A stretch of 64,000 nt of DNA, taken from contig CAYNIP010000005.1 in NCBI GenBank assembly GCA_964397305.1, positions 112,395 through 176,394 of the forward strand, given 5' to 3'. The stretch's first letter is position 1; every line of letters begins with the position of its first letter. Below the pieces are notes generated by a model. The model made no database searches. It had not been told where the DNA came from and saw nothing but the letters and a program-made list of their open reading frames with translations. Made by a program: the position numbers and the translations under genes. Below, piece by piece: positions 50,050 to 58,649 of the stretch. Origin of the DNA: JAAUTY01 sp964397305 (lineage in GTDB: Bacteria > Cyanobacteriota > Cyanobacteriia > Cyanobacteriales > Spirulinaceae).

Positions 50050-51114
50050 ATGAGCGTTGCGATTATCACAGGTTCCGCTGGCTTGATTGGCTCTGAGGCG
50101 ACGCGCTACTTTGCCGCTGCTGGGCTGGATATTGTTGGCATTGATAACGATATGCGTCGCGTCTTTTTTGGAGAAGATGCTTCCACTGCTTGGAATCGGC
50201 AGCGGCTCGAGACCGAGTGGCCGACGCGCTACCGTCATGTTGAAGCGGATATTCGCGATCGCGAAGCCATTGAGCAGCTTTTTCAACACTACGGCCGGGC
50301 GATCGCCCTAGTGATCCACACCGCCGCCCAGCCCTCTCACGATTGGGCGGCGCGCGATCCCCACGTCGATTTCACTGTCAATGCCAACGGAACCCTCAAC
50401 CTCCTAGAAGCGACGCGCCAGTATGCCCCTGAGGCGGCCTTCATCTTCACCTCCACCAACAAGGTCTATGGGGATACCCCCAACCGCTTACCCCTAATCG
50501 AGCAGGAGACCCGCTGGGAAATTGACCCGAGCCACACCTATGCCAACGGCATCCGTGAGGATATGTCCCTCGACCAAACCACCCACAGCCTCTTTGGGGC
50601 TTCCAAGGTGGCAGCGGATGTGCTGGTGCAGGAATACGGCCGGTATTTTGGCCTGCCTACGGCCTGCTTTCGCGGCGGTTGCCTGACGGGGCCCAACCAT
50701 TCTGGAACCCAGCTCCACGGCTTCCTGGCCTATTTGATGAAGTGTGCGGTGACCGGCAAGCCCTACACCATCTTTGGCTACAAGGGCAAGCAAGTGCGGG
50801 ACAACATTCACAGCGCTGATCTGATCCGGGCCTTTGATGAATTTTTCCGAGCCCCGCGCGTGGCAGAAGTCTACAATACTGGCGGCGGTCGCGACAGCAA
50901 CTGCTCCATGCTGGAGGCGATCCAATACTGCGAGGCGATCGCCGGTCGTGAGCTGCAAGCCACTTACTCCGACACCCATCGCATCGGTGATCATATCTGG
51001 TGGATTAGCGACAACCAGCGCTTTTGCAATCACTATCCCACCTGGCGACTGAAGTACAATGTGCCGCAGATTTTGCAAGAGATCTATGAGTTTAACTGCG
51101 ATCGCTGGCGTTAG
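50050..51114 (+). CDS. NAD-dependent sugar-nucleotide epimerase (CDP-paratose 2-epimerase-like)
   Basis: 354 aa from the ATG at 50050 (MSVAIITGSAGLIGSEATRYF); the 13 codons upstream are in frame but not family-like. Extended SDR: NAD motif GSAGLIG, TSTNKVYGD with the Thr/Ser, and further Tyr/Lys positions. HTAAQPSHDWAARDPHVDF, FRGGCLTGPNHSG and KQVRDNIHSADL are close to RfbE-type CDP-paratose/tyvelose 2-epimerases. Probably makes a sugar for surface polysaccharide; the exact nucleotide sugar is not certain. Confidence 0.85.
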   Translation: MSVAIITGSAGLIGSEATRYFAAAGLDIVGIDNDMRRVFFGEDASTAWNRQRLETEWPTRYRHVEADIRDREAIEQLFQHYGRAIALVIHTAAQPSHDWAARDPHVDFTVNANGTLNLLEATRQYAPEAAFIFTSTNKVYGDTPNRLPLIEQETRWEIDPSHTYANGIREDMSLDQTTHSLFGASKVAADVLVQEYGRYFGLPTACFRGGCLTGPNHSGTQLHGFLAYLMKCAVTGKPYTIFGYKGKQVRDNIHSADLIRAFDEFFRAPRVAEVYNTGGGRDSNCSMLEAIQYCEAIAGRELQATYSDTHRIGDHIWWISDNQRFCNHYPTWRLKYNVPQILQEIYEFNCDRWR

Positions 51115-51133
51115 GAAGCGGCTGTATAAGCGC

Positions 51134-51370
51134 GGGTGGACGAAAAAAAGCGCGGCTCCCCTAAATTTTGAGCGATTGCTCAAGGATCAGAGTGCAACCC
51201 TCTTGAGCGTTACGGGGCCCACTCTGCGAGAAGCCGCTGCGCGTTTACATCCCCCGTCCCCTGCTCCCAAAGCTGGGAGCAGTTAGAAGCCCCTCTCCCA
51301 ACTTGGGAGAGGGTTGGGGTGAGGGCTTAGCGAAGGAGTACAAACATCCCGCGTAAAATTTCGTTCACCC
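51134..51370 (+). mobile_element. MITE-A copy 1 (237 bp)
   Basis: It begins GGGTGGACGAAAAAAAGCGC and ends with the inverse of GGGTGAACGAAATTTT, giving ~20-bp imperfect terminal inverted repeats. The interior carries TTTTGAGCGATTGCTCAAGG, CGTTACGGGGCCC and the core repeat CTCCCAAAGCTGGGAG...CTCTCCCAACTTGGGAGAG. No ORF. Copy 2 lies in opposite orientation at 52522-52736, and the two flank rlmN. Confidence 0.85.
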
Positions 51371-51395
51371 CCCTCCCTAGCCCCGCTGTCCGCTC

Positions 51396-52445
51396 TTAGG
51401 AGGCGGCTCGCTGGGCCCGCAATTGCCCACAGGCTGCATCCGTTGCCAGGCCCCGGGAGCGGCGCACGCTGACCGCGACCTGTCCCTGTTCTAGGCTGTC
51501 GCAGAAGACCTGAATCTGCTCCGGGGTCGGCCGCTGGTAGTCAGCTTCGTCGATGGGGTTGTAGGGGATCAGGTTGACATGGGACTGAAAGCCGCGCAGC
51601 AACTGGGCTAAGGCGGTGGCATCTTGGCGGCGATCATTGACCCCGGCCAAGAGGACGTATTCAAAGCTCACCCGGCGGCCCGTGGTCGCCACATACTTAC
51701 GGCAGTCCGCTAGCAGCTGCTCGAGGGGGTAGTGTCGGGCGCTGGGGATCAGTTGCTCCCGCTGGGCTTGGTTGCTGGCGTGGAGGCTGACGGCAAAGGT
51801 CACTTGCAGCCGGTGCTCTGCAAACTCACGAATCCGGCCCGGCAGGCCGACGGTGGAGACTGTGAGCGATCGCTGCCCAATGCCCACTTCTTGGTTGAGC
51901 ACCCGCAGGGCCTGGACCACGGCGGGAATATTCAGCAGCGGCTCCCCCATGCCCATGAACACGACATGGCTCACGCGCTGCCCAAAGTCGCTCTGAACTG
52001 TCAAGACCTGATCCACGATTTCGTGGGCCTGGAGGTTGCGGCTGAACCCTCCCTTGCCTGTGGCGCAAAAGTCGCAGGCCATGGGGCAGCCCACCTGGGA
52101 GGAAACGCAAACGGTCAGTCGCTTGGCTGTGGGGATGCCCACGGTTTCGATGATCGCGCCGTCGGCGAGGCGGAGCAAATACTTGCGCGTTTTATCGGGG
52201 GCGATGCGGCAGGTGTGGACCGTAGAGCGGCCCAGGTCTAGGTCAGCGAGGCTTTCGCGCCAGGCCTTGGGTAAGACGGAGATCTCCGTGAGCGATCGCG
52301 CCCCTCGCTGATAGAGCCACTGGTGCAGTTGCTGACCGCGATAGGCGGGCTGGCCCTGGGTCTGAACCCAGTCCTTCAGCTCTGCCAGGGATTGTCCCAG
52401 CAAGACCGGCCCGGGGGCAATTGACAGTTCTGTTCCCTTCACCAT
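51396..52445 (-). CDS. rlmN: Dual-specificity rRNA/tRNA methyltransferase RlmN (23S A2503 C2)
   Basis: 349 aa radical SAM enzyme that methylates C2 of A2503 in 23S rRNA and, in E. coli, A37 of some tRNAs. The Fe-S cysteines are in GCPMACDFCATG (Cx3Cx2C); the methyl-carrier and catalytic Cys pair appears as the C-terminal GLATDAACGQLRAQR and the earlier MGMGEPLLN region. Also present are IETVGIPTAKRLTVCVSSQVG and SLHASNQAQREQLIPSA. Normal length. It is enclosed by inverted MITE-A copies 25 nt past its stop and 76 nt before its start, with no other neighbours between. Confidence 0.95.
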   Translation of the reverse strand: MVKGTELSIAPGPVLLGQSLAELKDWVQTQGQPAYRGQQLHQWLYQRGARSLTEISVLPKAWRESLADLDLGRSTVHTCRIAPDKTRKYLLRLADGAIIETVGIPTAKRLTVCVSSQVGCPMACDFCATGKGGFSRNLQAHEIVDQVLTVQSDFGQRVSHVVFMGMGEPLLNIPAVVQALRVLNQEVGIGQRSLTVSTVGLPGRIREFAEHRLQVTFAVSLHASNQAQREQLIPSARHYPLEQLLADCRKYVATTGRRVSFEYVLLAGVNDRRQDATALAQLLRGFQSHVNLIPYNPIDEADYQRPTPEQIQVFCDSLEQGQVAVSVRRSRGLATDAACGQLRAQRAAS

Positions 52446-52521
52446 GCTGGCTCTGTTCCTCTTCGCACAATCTTCTATTATTACAGATCAGCCTTTCTAG
52501 AACAAGAGCTGTCGAGCCTCC

Positions 52522-52736
52522 GGGTGAACGAAATTTTGCGCGGGATGTTTCTACTCCTTCGCTCAGCCCTCACCCTAAATCCCACTCCCCAACTTAAGGG
52601 ACTTCTAGCTCCCCTTCTCCCAGCTTTGGGAGCAGGGGCCGGGGGATGAGGGCCCCGTAACCCCGAAGCGGGCGACCCTCTGATCCTTGAACCATCGCTC
52701 AAAATTTAGGGGAACTGCGCTTTTTTTCGTCCACCC
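52522..52736 (-). mobile_element. MITE-A copy 2 (215 bp), inverted relative to copy 1
   Basis: Starts GGGTGAACGAAATTTTGCGC and ends with CGTCCACCC. Read on the complement it follows copy 1 almost base for base at both ends (AAAAGCGCAGTTCCCCTAAA...GGATCAGAGG) with a variable middle. Contains CTCCCAGCTTTGGGAG. Confidence 0.85.
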
Positions 52737-52825
52737 GCCTCCCTAGGGCGATCTAGCCCCAAAGCCCCTCCTCCAACGGGAGAGCTGGAAGGGGGCGATC
52801 GCCCCCGTTGCACCCCAGCGCCCCC

Positions 52826-52882
52826 GTAGTTGCGCTTCAGCAATCCAGGAAGCTAGCTCCCCAGGGGCTAAAGCCCAACTAC
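52826..52882. repeat. Dispersed hairpin repeat, GTAGTTG family (copy 3)
   Basis: GTAGTTGCGCTTCAG (52826-52840) opposite CTAAAGCCCAACTAC (52868-52882), the same arms as copy 1 with a different loop. Confidence 0.85.
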
Positions 52883-52964
52883 ATCGCTGGGGAGCAACTA
52901 CAGTCCCAAGGGGGGATGCCTCTGCTCCGATTCAGCACCCAGGCGGATGGCGAGGGAGGCGGCC

Positions 52965-53729
52965 CTAGAGGCCCTCTGGGGGCGCGATGCTCCAGCTCAT
53001 CGGCTGGGCCGCGTCCCGGAGGGCTGACTGCACTTGGGCGGGTCCGGGAAGTACGGGTTGGGCGGCGGCCTGCTCGGCGGCCCAGGCTAGACCCCCCAGG
53101 AGGGTGGTCAGAGCGGCGGCATAGGTGACATAGCGCCGGGCCTGGGACTCGCGCTCCAGGCTGGGCTCCCGCCGCGACCAGCTTGGCTGCACGGGCGGCG
53201 GCGTTTTGGGCAACATTGCCAGTAATTCCGGTAAGTCGAGGGCGAGGACCTCGGCTAGCCGCCGAATGAAGCCGCGTAGGTAAATGTCGTCTTCGACTTG
53301 TGCGAGCTGGCCGGCCTCGAGGGCGGCAATCCGGTGGGGCTGGATGTGGGTCTGGGCGGCCATTTGCTCGAGGCTGAGCGATCGCGCCAAACGGGCCTTT
53401 TGCAACGCTTGGCCCACGGCCTGGCAGGCCGCCTCCCGAGGGGTACTCGCGGGCGGGGGGGGCACTTGCGATAGGCTGGCGATCGCGGGCGGGGGGGTCG
53501 GTGGCTCCGGTTCGCTCTCGGCCTGCAACTCGGCAAAGGCGAGACGGGCACTTGTGCGGCCAATGGCTCGGAGGTGAGCATCGAGAACGCCGCGAGGGGG
53601 AGGACCTTCCGTATCGAAGGCGGCGACCGCTTGCTGATAGGTTTTCGTAGCCAGGAGCTTTGCTTCGATGCGTGGCAATACCTGATTAGAAAATGCGTGG
53701 GGACAGTGGGAACCGTTAATAGCTGTCAT
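52965..53729 (-). CDS. RodZ-like helix-turn-helix membrane protein
   Basis: 254 aa from the ATG at 53729 (MTAINGSHCPHAF); the longer frame adds 21 unlikely residues. N-terminal ~80 residues unknown, a Pro-rich linker (EPEPPTPPPAIASLSQVPPP), then a cytoplasmic HTH_25 domain: LQKARLARSLSLEQMAAQTH, IQPHRIAALEAGQL and IYLRGFIRRLAEVLALD. A basic stretch and one hydrophobic segment (VTYAAALTTLLGGLAWAA) follow near the C-terminus. RodZ links MreB to the membrane in cell-shape control, and this arrangement is similar; the N-terminal extension is unusual and the periplasmic part is very short, so transcription regulator remains possible. Confidence 0.75.
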   Translation of the reverse strand: MTAINGSHCPHAFSNQVLPRIEAKLLATKTYQQAVAAFDTEGPPPRGVLDAHLRAIGRTSARLAFAELQAESEPEPPTPPPAIASLSQVPPPPASTPREAACQAVGQALQKARLARSLSLEQMAAQTHIQPHRIAALEAGQLAQVEDDIYLRGFIRRLAEVLALDLPELLAMLPKTPPPVQPSWSRREPSLERESQARRYVTYAAALTTLLGGLAWAAEQAAAQPVLPGPAQVQSALRDAAQPMSWSIAPPEGL

Positions 53730-53952
53730 GATCGTGCTTACCCTTGAGCGATAACTTGCAAACAGAGCAGCAGATGCACAACCCCGGGGCAAAGTTGATA
53801 AGTATGGTCAACCTGCCTTCGCAGCCTAACACTAGACCTAGGTTGGCTGAGAACCGTGAAAAAGCCGAAAAATAGCGATCGCGTTCCGCCGAGTGGCGAC
53901 CGTGTCACTTGTCCAATTGGTCCCTGGAACTTTATCCTTCAGTCATGCTTTC

Positions 53953-54044
53953 GGGTGCATCTCAGTTAGGCAAGTTTGTCCCCTCATCCCCCGGCCCCTT
54001 CTCTCAAGTAGGGCGAAGGGGAGTCTCCAAAGTGAGATGCACCC
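53953..54044. mobile_element. MITE-B copy 2 (92 bp)
   Basis: Perfect 12-bp terminal inverted repeats GGGTGCATCTCA and TGAGATGCACCC. The interior CCCCTCATCCCCCGGCCCC and GGGCGAAGGGGAGTCTCC matches copy 1 at 48576-48691. No ORF. Confidence 0.85.
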
Positions 54045-54210
54045 CATGTTTCCGCGTTTCCATCAACTGTGATTGGTGCTCAAACTTCACGATCAAAAGG
54101 CCTGATTCTAGGACCCTAAGGACACCCGGTTTAGGCCACTTTTTGGCCGTCAAAGCCTGAAAATATTGCCGGAAGCATTCTAGGATTCTTCCCATCTTAG
54201 AGGCGAGGCC

Positions 54211-55704
54211 CTAGCGGCCCTGCATATACTCGAGAATCCCTCGGGCGATCGCCTGGGCCATCTGGCTCCGGTAGGCCGGCTGTCTGAGATAATGAGCGTC
54301 GGTTGCTCCGGTTACAAAGCCCACTTCTACCAGCACGGACGGCATGGCGGCATAACGCAGCACATAAAAGCGGGCCTGACGGACCCCGCGATCGCGCGAA
54401 GGAACCGAGCGGAGAATACTGCGCTGGATCAGTTCTGCTAAGCGCCGGCCGCTCGAATAGTAGTAGGTTTCCACTCCATTGACTTCCGGACGCTGACCGC
54501 CGACGGCGTTGGCGTGGATGCTAACGAAGGCATCAGCCCGGGCCTGGTTTGCCATCTGAGTCCGGCCCTCTAAGGTGACGAAATAATCGCGATCGCGAGT
54601 CAGAATAACACTCATCCCCTGCTGCTCCAGGATGCGCGCCACTTCGAGAGAAATCGGCAGCACCACATCCACCTCCCGTAGACCGCCGATCCCGATCGCG
54701 CCGGGATCGCGGCCACCGTGGCCAGGATCGATCACCACCAAGGGCCGCCCATCGCGCGGCGGGCGAGCCGAGTAGGTGTAAGGATTCTGACCGGGCAAGG
54801 GGGGGGGCGGCGCGGCCGCGGGCGGCGGCACCGCCGTCCGGCGGGGCTGCTGCCAACTGCGGGGCACCGTGATGTAGTCCGGCCGTTCCGGTGGCGGTAC
54901 GGGAATTTGCGCTAGGCGGGGACTGGGGGCTGGGGACTCCGGCAGGGTTACTGGCTTGCCCTCCGGCCGCAGGGCCACCCCAAAGCCACTGAGGGCAGCG
55001 CTCCAATCGGGGCTCTCGGCCGTGAGCTCGAGGGTCAGGCGGGCGATCGCGCTCGTCCCCGAGCCAACCGCATTGAAGCGGACACTGCGAACTCCATAGT
55101 GGTTCAGGGCCAAGGTCTCGTTTTCCAAAGGGCTGGGCAGGCGCACGCCCACCAGATCCACGGCGATCTGGTTCCCCTCGCGGCGCACCTGCACCTCCCG
55201 GGGCCTATCGTAGCCAAACCGAGCCAGGAAGCCCGTCGGTGTGACCTGAAAGTACTCATTGCCTGCTGGCGGCCCTGCCGCTGATAGCACCCCGGGAGCC
55301 AGGGGCTGCGGCGTTGGCAGGGTGACAACCCACTCCGTCGGCGCCAGACCTTGGACCTGCACCTGGGCCGGATCGAGGCTATAGCCCGGGGCCAACTCCA
55401 CCACGATGCGGGTTGTGCGGCGGTCAAATTGGCCAATGCGGATGTGGGCGATCGCCCCCCCGACCACCGGCTGCTGCACACTGGGAGCCGCCATCGTCGT
55501 CCCCGGCAGATCGATCACGAGGCGCGTCGGGTTGGCCAACAGTTGCGCCCGGGGTTGCACCCCCGAGGCCGTGGTAAAGATCAGGCGATTTTCCCGGGGC
55601 TCAAACCGCCAATGAATCAAGCGGCCCGCCTGGGCCGGTAACGCTACCAGCAATGAGCCCAGGACACTCAGCACCAGCCAACGGACAGAGACAATTCGCT
55701 TCAT
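54211..55704 (-). CDS. amiC: N-acetylmuramoyl-L-alanine amidase with AMIN domains (AmiC-like)
   Basis: 497 aa. Signal peptide MKRIVSVRWLVLSVLGSLLVALPAQA. Two AMIN-like beta domains (~30-130, ~165-250) that target peptidoglycan at septa, a Pro-rich linker (~270-310), then the zinc Amidase_3 domain from ~325: VIDPGHGGRDPG (His), GLREVDVVLP (Glu), FVSIHANAV (His) and VLVEVGFVTG (catalytic Glu). It cleaves the amide between MurNAc and L-Ala during daughter-cell separation; in filamentous cyanobacteria AmiC drills septal nanopores. Gene order with RodZ-like, minD and minE gives this stretch a cell-envelope and division flavour. Confidence 0.93.
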   Translation of the reverse strand: MKRIVSVRWLVLSVLGSLLVALPAQAGRLIHWRFEPRENRLIFTTASGVQPRAQLLANPTRLVIDLPGTTMAAPSVQQPVVGGAIAHIRIGQFDRRTTRIVVELAPGYSLDPAQVQVQGLAPTEWVVTLPTPQPLAPGVLSAAGPPAGNEYFQVTPTGFLARFGYDRPREVQVRREGNQIAVDLVGVRLPSPLENETLALNHYGVRSVRFNAVGSGTSAIARLTLELTAESPDWSAALSGFGVALRPEGKPVTLPESPAPSPRLAQIPVPPPERPDYITVPRSWQQPRRTAVPPPAAAPPPPLPGQNPYTYSARPPRDGRPLVVIDPGHGGRDPGAIGIGGLREVDVVLPISLEVARILEQQGMSVILTRDRDYFVTLEGRTQMANQARADAFVSIHANAVGGQRPEVNGVETYYYSSGRRLAELIQRSILRSVPSRDRGVRQARFYVLRYAAMPSVLVEVGFVTGATDAHYLRQPAYRSQMAQAIARGILEYMQGR

Positions 55705-55749
55705 AGCTAGACAGGGGAAAGGGCGCGGAGAACGTAGCGATCGCAGCCC

Positions 55750-56868
55750 CTAGGATTGTTCAAAGTTGCGGGGGTCCAGGGCATCGCGGAGGCCATCTCC
55801 GAGCAAGTTGAACGAGAGCACGGTGAGGACAATCAACAGGGCCGGGGGCCAAATCAGCCAGGGTTGTAACACCAAGATCGAGGCATTGGTCGCCGTTGAG
55901 AGGAGATTGCCCCAGGAGGGGTCGGGTTGGGGAATACCGAGACCAATGAGGCTGAGCACCGACTCCGCGACAATGAAACTGGGAATCGCCAGAGTCGCTG
56001 AAATAACGATGTAGGTCGCCGTTTGGGGTAAGACATGGCAGACGATGATGTAGAACGGGTTTGCCCCCAGGGCTCGCGTCGCCATGACAAACTCCCGCTC
56101 CTTGATCGAGAGGACCTGACCCCGAATCACCCGGGCTAGACCGGCCCAGTTGACAAAGGCCATAATCGCCACGATCAGCAGGAAACGCTGGGCACTCGTC
56201 AGCCCAGCGGGCAGCACGGCTGCAAGGGCGATGAGCAGGTAAATGGTAGGAATGGTCATCAGTACTTCCACCAAGCGCATGACCAAGATATCGAGCCAGC
56301 CGCCGAAGTAACCCGAAAGGCCGCCCACGAGAGTGCCAATGGGGAACGAAATGGCAATGCCCACGAGGCCGATGCTGAGGCTGATGCGACCGCCAAAGAG
56401 CAGACGACTGAGCTGGTCGCGGCCCTGTTCGTCCGTACCCAGTAGGTTGAAATAGCCAGGGCCCACACTGCCCAAGAAGTGGCGATCCAGGGAAATGCCC
56501 GGCAGAATCGTCACTTCCTGAAACGACGGTGGCAGGGGGAGGCGGATTTGAAATAAGCGGTAGGGAGCGCCTTTGACCCAGAGGCGCAGGGGGGAGGGCT
56601 GGCTGAAATCAACGCTGAGGAGGCGATCGCCCGTTTCCAGATCCGTCGGCCCCTGGGTAGTGGGGTAGACATGAGGGCCCAGGAACTCCCCCGCCGGCGT
56701 CCGCCAGTACACTCGCGTTGGCGGTAGCAGGGAGCCATCGATCTGGGCGCTGTAGGGATCGTAGGGGGCGAAAAAGTCCGCGCCGATGACGAGCAGGTAA
56801 AAAACCAGCAGGAGCAGCGCGCCAAGGCGAGCCAGGGGATTGTGCTTGAGCCGACGCCACCAGTTCAT
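55750..56868 (-). CDS. ABC transporter permease, DppC/OppC type
   Basis: 372 aa. A transmembrane helix near the start (LGALLLLVFYLLVIGADFFAPYDP), then a ~100-residue periplasmic insertion, and five further membrane segments of the BPD_transp_1 fold. The EAA coupling loop is ATRALGANPFYIIVCHVLPQ. It forms the C-type half of a peptide/oligopeptide or nickel importer. No ATPase, partner permease (DppB) or binding protein lies adjacent, which is usual for scattered cyanobacterial Dpp/Opp genes. Substrate not predictable. Confidence 0.88.
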   Translation of the reverse strand: MNWWRRLKHNPLARLGALLLLVFYLLVIGADFFAPYDPYSAQIDGSLLPPTRVYWRTPAGEFLGPHVYPTTQGPTDLETGDRLLSVDFSQPSPLRLWVKGAPYRLFQIRLPLPPSFQEVTILPGISLDRHFLGSVGPGYFNLLGTDEQGRDQLSRLLFGGRISLSIGLVGIAISFPIGTLVGGLSGYFGGWLDILVMRLVEVLMTIPTIYLLIALAAVLPAGLTSAQRFLLIVAIMAFVNWAGLARVIRGQVLSIKEREFVMATRALGANPFYIIVCHVLPQTATYIVISATLAIPSFIVAESVLSLIGLGIPQPDPSWGNLLSTATNASILVLQPWLIWPPALLIVLTVLSFNLLGDGLRDALDPRNFEQS

Positions 56869-56991
56869 GAATGCTTCATCCGTGACTGCAAAAAAGGCAA
56901 GTCCGCCCCACAGCCAGAACCTGGCTCTTGAGGGGCAGACTCTAGATTAGCGCACCCGAGAACACTTGGGGATAGCGATCTCCCCCGCCTG

Positions 56992-57858
56992 TCAAGCGAT
57001 TTGTTGCTGATGATTTTCCTCGCTCCGCTCGTGTTCAATCACGAAGACGTTGGAGTAAAGATTGGCAATGATTTGCTGGCCTTGCTGGGTCAAGGAAAGG
57101 TAGTGGAGCGCTTCCTGAATGAAGGGATAGACTGCATTCCAGTAAAACTTGGCATAGTTGCGGCGCAGATCGCCGGGATTACTGAAGTTCATCAGCTTGT
57201 TCGCACCTGTCTCCTCAAACTCGTAAAACAGGGCACTGATTTTCTTCAGATAGCGGGGATCGCTGAGCTGACCGATGAGATCGGAGGCGCGAATCAGGCC
57301 GGGATAATTGGTGGTCGTACCCCGGTCATCTTTGTTCGGCACCGGGAAGCGGGTTAGCTCAATGCTGCGCTTGATCAACTCCGCGTCGATCAGGCGGTGG
57401 CCGCCAAAGCGCTCATTGATGAACAGCTTGCCGCGATCCACATGGTAAGGGGTCAGGGACGCATCCGAGCAGCCGGGGGGCAGGTGAACCATTTCGCCAT
57501 TTTGGCCCGTGGCGTAGAGGCGCTCGCGTTCGTTGTCTTGGCGGCAGACCCCTTTGACGTAGCCAATATCGTGGCACACCAAGGCGATGATGAAGTGGAG
57601 CCAATCTTCACAGGAGACGCCCCCCTCCCGGATGTGCTTCCCGCGCAGGATCTCTTGACCCACTAGGGTGACCAGGATGGAGTGCTCGACATTGTGGTAG
57701 AGCGCATCGCTGTTGGCAATATTTTCCATCGCCATACTGCCGGCCCAAGCGATGATGTCCTCGTAGTCACCTTTGAGCCCACCGTAGGTCCGCCGGTAGC
57801 CTTCCCGCAGGCGACTCACGAATTCATCGATCAGAATCTCTGTGGCGTTGAAAAACAT
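56992..57858 (-). CDS. HD-domain metal-dependent phosphohydrolase
   Basis: 288 aa. HD-type ligands: YHNVEHSILVT (His), LVCHDIGYVKG (His-Asp) and a distal Asp in IRASDLIGQLSD. The N-terminus MFFNATEILIDEFVSRLREGY is helical. The C-terminus FVIEHERSEENHQQQIA is polar. It resembles conserved cyanobacterial HD proteins rather than ppGpp hydrolases; the substrate is unknown (a nucleotide or cyclic nucleotide is plausible). Confidence 0.8.
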   Translation of the reverse strand: MFFNATEILIDEFVSRLREGYRRTYGGLKGDYEDIIAWAGSMAMENIANSDALYHNVEHSILVTLVGQEILRGKHIREGGVSCEDWLHFIIALVCHDIGYVKGVCRQDNERERLYATGQNGEMVHLPPGCSDASLTPYHVDRGKLFINERFGGHRLIDAELIKRSIELTRFPVPNKDDRGTTTNYPGLIRASDLIGQLSDPRYLKKISALFYEFEETGANKLMNFSNPGDLRRNYAKFYWNAVYPFIQEALHYLSLTQQGQQIIANLYSNVFVIEHERSEENHQQQIA

Positions 57859-58028
57859 CCCTGATCCTCAGCGGTTGTAGTAGGGGGTTGTCACCGTAGG
57901 GGGTGTAGAACGATTCGACCAGACTGGCATCGCGTCTACACTTTTAACTGTTGACGCTTCAACGTCTCACTTTATTCTGGCTCAAGTTGTGAAATTTGTC
58001 TGGATGGCGATCGCCCTCCCAAACCCCC

Positions 58029-58595
58029 TCAAGCCCCTGAGCCCTTTTCAGCCCCCTCCGACTCCGGCGGTTCTGAAGTTCCCTCTAGCTCCGGCGCTGC
58101 GGCCGATTCCGGGATGGGGGGCGTGACGGCTGCCGGCTCCGGCGTCGCCTCAGACTCGGCCGCCGGCGCTGCGGTCGGCACGGCATCTCGGGGCGCTTCC
58201 GCCATCTCGACATCCTCATCCCCGGCCACTAGTTCATCGTCTGACTCAGCCGTGGGGGATGGGCTCGAGTCGGGCGCGGGAACGGTCGGCGGCTCGTCTG
58301 CCTTTTTGACACGACGGATGGGCAGGTTGGCGATCAAGGCTGTGGTGCGATCGCTACTCTCGAGGGCAAACTCCGAGCCATCGGTATCGATGTCCACATA
58401 GCGGGCGACCACGGCCAGGATCTCTTGGCGCATGGACTCAATGGCTTCAGGACTGAGCCCCGCGCGGTCATGAGAAATGACCAGTTTCAACCGTTGCTTG
58501 GCAGTGACGCGGCTGCTGGTGGTCTCGCGCCCGAACAATTGCGCGAGCAGGGAGCCAATCGCCGTCGAGACTTGCTGAAGAGCGCGCAGAATCAT
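58029..58595 (-). CDS. minE: Cell-division topological specificity factor MinE with a long acidic Pro/Ala/Glu tail
   Basis: 188 aa, about twice the usual size. The first ~97 residues are MinE: SRVTAKQRLKLVISHDRAGLSPEAIESMRQEIL (MinD-binding and anti-MinCD part) and ILAVVARYVDIDTDGSEFALE (dimerisation part). From ~98 on, TADEPPT-type sequence becomes a disordered tail rich in Pro, Ala, Glu, Ser (EPAAVTPPIPESAAAPELEG). MinE normally stimulates MinD ATPase and sweeps MinCD from mid-cell. The tail is unexplained. Start at 58595 is directly before the conserved N-terminus. Follows minD by 54 nt. Confidence 0.9.
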   Translation of the reverse strand: MILRALQQVSTAIGSLLAQLFGRETTSSRVTAKQRLKLVISHDRAGLSPEAIESMRQEILAVVARYVDIDTDGSEFALESSDRTTALIANLPIRRVKKADEPPTVPAPDSSPSPTAESDDELVAGDEDVEMAEAPRDAVPTAAPAAESEATPEPAAVTPPIPESAAAPELEGTSEPPESEGAEKGSGA

Positions 58596-58649
58596 GGTGG
58601 TTTGGGGGCCGGGGCCTCAACGGGGTTACAAGACCAGGGGAACAGGGGA

